This document shows, in pieces, positions 62,357 to 64,000 of a stretch of DNA of 64,000 nucleotides. The position numbers and the translations under genes are program-made. Source of the stretch: Chitinophaga sp. CF418 (lineage in GTDB: Bacteria > Bacteroidota > Bacteroidia > Chitinophagales > Chitinophagaceae); NCBI RefSeq assembly GCF_900142925.1, contig NZ_FRCN01000010.1, positions 336,867 to 400,866 on the forward strand, given 5' to 3'. Below the pieces are notes generated by a model. The model worked only from the letters and a program-made list of their open reading frames with translations. It ran no database searches and had not been told where the DNA came from. The number at the start of each line of letters is the position of its first letter. The stretch's first letter is position 1.

Positions 62357-63088
62357 ATGATTCAAGGCAACAATTTTAAAATTATTTCCTACAAGGATTT
62401 GAAGGGAATGTTACCTGCAGGCAATAAGCTGGAAGCGCTGTATGAAAAATCAAAAGACCAGACGAAATTCGATGAAAGTCTTTTCCCCGTTTTCGAAGGC
62501 GATATAGAAACAGAAACCCTCGATCTTTTTAATGATATTTATTGGGAAGTTTATTACAAATATGTAAATGAAGCGGAGAACCTGCGTCTTTCCCAACCGA
62601 TAGTACTGGGCAATGTACATAGCAAAGTTTTGAGTTTTTATGAAGGATTGATAGCAGGGAATGTGGAAACTAAAAATATGTGGACACGATACCCTGACCA
62701 TAAAGACGATCTGGCTCAGATTACGGGTAACTTAACTGTAGAAGAGGTATTTTTTATTGAAGGAAGAGGTCTTAAAAAAAGTACCTGTCTTTCGGTGATG
62801 GGAGATGCGGCTATTCATACGCTGATAAATATGTCTGATGCAGAAGTAAAAGGCAAGAAACTGTCCGTCCAGAAAGGATTTTCATTTCCGTTCATTTACG
62901 CTACAAAGGATAGAGGCAAACATGCATTGAAGAAAACGGACTGGAGTGGCCATACCCTGGAAGAGCTTACTGGTTATTTCAATAAAGAACTGCTGGACAT
63001 GGAATATAAAAACTCCGACGTGGACAAGTTCTTTAATGTGGGTACTAAATTATCAAAGGAATACCATAATTATCTTACAAAGAAATAA
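62357..63088 (+). CDS. protein of unknown function, 243 aa
   Basis: No signal peptide or membrane segment. It starts MIQGNNFKIISYKDLKGMLP, with acidic and aromatic helices in the first half (DLFNDIYWEVYYKYVNEAEN) and a Lys-rich second half. Not recognised. It stands alone next to the broken hydrolase and the IS256-family element, so it may belong to a region that has been rearranged. Confidence 0.7.
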   Translation: MIQGNNFKIISYKDLKGMLPAGNKLEALYEKSKDQTKFDESLFPVFEGDIETETLDLFNDIYWEVYYKYVNEAENLRLSQPIVLGNVHSKVLSFYEGLIAGNVETKNMWTRYPDHKDDLAQITGNLTVEEVFFIEGRGLKKSTCLSVMGDAAIHTLINMSDAEVKGKKLSVQKGFSFPFIYATKDRGKHALKKTDWSGHTLEELTGYFNKELLDMEYKNSDVDKFFNVGTKLSKEYHNYLTKK

Positions 63089-63234
63089 ATCAACATGCTC
63101 AATCGTTCCCACGATAGGAGAATTATCTAACCTGATGCTAAAGCATTTACAGGCTTTTGCCGGATAGCCGGAACTGGCAACTTGACGAAGTTATTACCAG
63201 GACAACTGGCCCTATTTTGTTTATCTTGCATATT

Positions 63235-63453
63235 ATGCAAAATGAAAAAACATATGTTTTTGTTCCCGGAGGATGGCACGGTGGTTGGGCTTACGATCCA
63301 ATAACTAACAAACTGGGGCAGTTAGGAAAAAAAAGTATCTCATTAACCTTACCAGGCCTTGAAGCACAACCCGGGATGCAAGACAAGATAATAAATTTAG
63401 ATACTCATATACAGTTCGAAGCCTTCGCGGTGTTTAAGTTATTAGTACAGTGA
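63235..63453 (+). pseudogene. truncated alpha/beta hydrolase
   Basis: From the ATG at 63235 the frame reads TYVFVPGGWHGGWAYDP, the N-terminal strand and oxyanion loop of an alpha/beta hydrolase, then TLPGLEAQPGM and INLDTHI. After that the sequence no longer fits the family and stops after 72 codons. The nucleophile elbow, acid and histidine are all missing. The break lies about 150 bp before the IS256-family end, so it was probably caused by an earlier insertion or deletion. Confidence 0.75.
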
Positions 63454-63567
63454 GCTTTCTATAAGCTAAAATATAGTGATGTTGAAGAAAATTAATCCGC
63501 TGTCCTTCTTAAGAATGCTTATAGAAACGGAACTTAATTTATAGGCCTCACAGGGGGCGGTTTCATC

Positions 63568-64000
63568 GAGACTATAAAATATATTGTGTAAACGATAAGG
63601 CAACTGTTTAGAGCCGACATCTGTTTTCAAAGATCGTTAAAAATTGATGGAGAGAGAGTCATACTCCATTTCTTTTCGATGTTCATTATAGCCAGGTATA
63701 CCGCCTTTTGAGCCGCAGTATCGTCAGTAAACTGTACCTTCGTCTTTGTGTACTTCCTGATACCTCTGTTGAGATTTTCAATAGTGTTGGTGGTATACAT
63801 GATCTTGCGGATCTCCAGGGGGAAGTCAAAATAGCTGGTAAGATTATCCCAGTTGTTCTCCCAGGACTGAATAGCGTGACGATATTTAGTCCCCCATTTG
63901 GTACCAAATGTAATTAATGCCTGCTCCGCGGCTTCTCTGTTTGTAGCACCATAGACCTCTTTAAGGTCGGCACAAAACTCCTTTCTGTCTTTCCAGACTA
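63568..64000 (-). mobile_element. 3' end of an IS256-family insertion sequence
   Basis: From about 63568 the sequence GAGACTATAAAATATATTG followed by TGTAAAC resembles the IS256 terminal inverted repeat. The transposase gene reads inward from the right and runs off the window, so the other end and target duplication cannot be seen. Confidence 0.75.
63627..64000 (-). CDS. IS256-family transposase, C-terminal part
   Basis: On the minus strand 124 codons are open from the window edge to the TGA at 63627-63629. They read VWKDRKEFCADLKEVYGAT, WENNWDNLTSYFDFP and IMYTTNTIENLNRGIRKYTK; the last is the IS256 signature (TTNxIExLNRxxR) with the terminal Glu of the DDE triad. The N-terminal two thirds lie beyond the window. 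This frame has no internal start and is the true coding frame; others here are shadows. Confidence 0.92.
   Translation of the reverse strand, partial: VWKDRKEFCADLKEVYGATNREAAEQALITFGTKWGTKYRHAIQSWENNWDNLTSYFDFPLEIRKIMYTTNTIENLNRGIRKYTKTKVQFTDDTAAQKAVYLAIMNIEKKWSMTLSPSIFNDL

Noticed and set aside
63686..63907. Minus-strand frame of 73 codons in the IS element
   Set aside because: It is in a different frame from the real transposase, whose signature is read in the frame ending at 63627.

Overview
The window looks like chromosomal DNA of a Bacteroidota bacterium, most likely a Chitinophaga-type member of the Chitinophagales. The reasons are the -33 TTG / -7 TAnnTTTG promoters (for example before the DUF177-rpmF-plsX operon, tex and the NmrA-like gene), the many Bacteroidota-type families (DUF3810, DUF3667, DUF177, MGH1/GH63-like glucosidase, DUF2306), lipoprotein signals, and weak Shine-Dalgarno sequences. 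No rRNA, tRNA or CRISPR array was recognised. The species call is inference.

Layout. 1-2.6 kb: the start of a VOC-family gene, an alpha/beta hydrolase, and an AhpD-like gene paired with an ECF41 sigma factor. 2.6-28 kb is mostly core genome: YggS, acyl-CoA dehydrogenase, arginase, an 84-bp perfect palindrome, GH63-like glucosidase, DUF3810, fructosamine kinase, a hybrid histidine kinase, DUF177-rpmF-plsX, a 65-bp tandem repeat array, an NtrY-like kinase, mazG, tex, a possible Ivy-like lysozyme-inhibitor lipoprotein, enoyl-CoA hydratase, DUF3667, and a DUF3037/HipA-like kinase pair. 28-35.6 kb holds small secreted or lipoprotein genes, a DinB-like protein, two HxlR regulators and an NmrA-like reductase with a readable operator/promoter. 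35.6-38.5 kb is a four-gene SPFH/zinc-ribbon operon. 38.8-46.7 kb holds a berberine-bridge-type oxidase, a GH39 glycosidase, two unknowns, and a lipase / condensation-fold acyltransferase / DUF6320 group that looks like a transferred cassette.

46.97-58.64 kb is the most unusual part. It is a compact co-directional run of nine genes: a subtilisin-like protease without a signal peptide, three large proteins I cannot assign (631, 345 and 692 aa), two very small proteins (54 and 91 aa), a 245-aa protein with a trypco2-like N-terminus plus helix-hairpin-helix and IPT-like parts, a 527-aa protein ending in an M15 peptidase, and an 829-aa protein joining a papain-like protease, a T4-type lysozyme, a glucosaminidase and an M15-like domain. 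None has a visible signal peptide or membrane segment, and several genes overlap. The genes probably act together to deliver or control cell-wall-degrading enzymes, but no sheath, tube, baseplate or secretion gene is present in the window. It is my best candidate for an undescribed system.

58.8-64 kb holds a secreted unknown, a GreA/GreB-like small protein, a duplicated-domain secreted protein, an unannotated 55-aa secreted peptide, an unknown 243-aa protein, a broken alpha/beta hydrolase and the 3' end of an IS256-family transposase that runs off the window.
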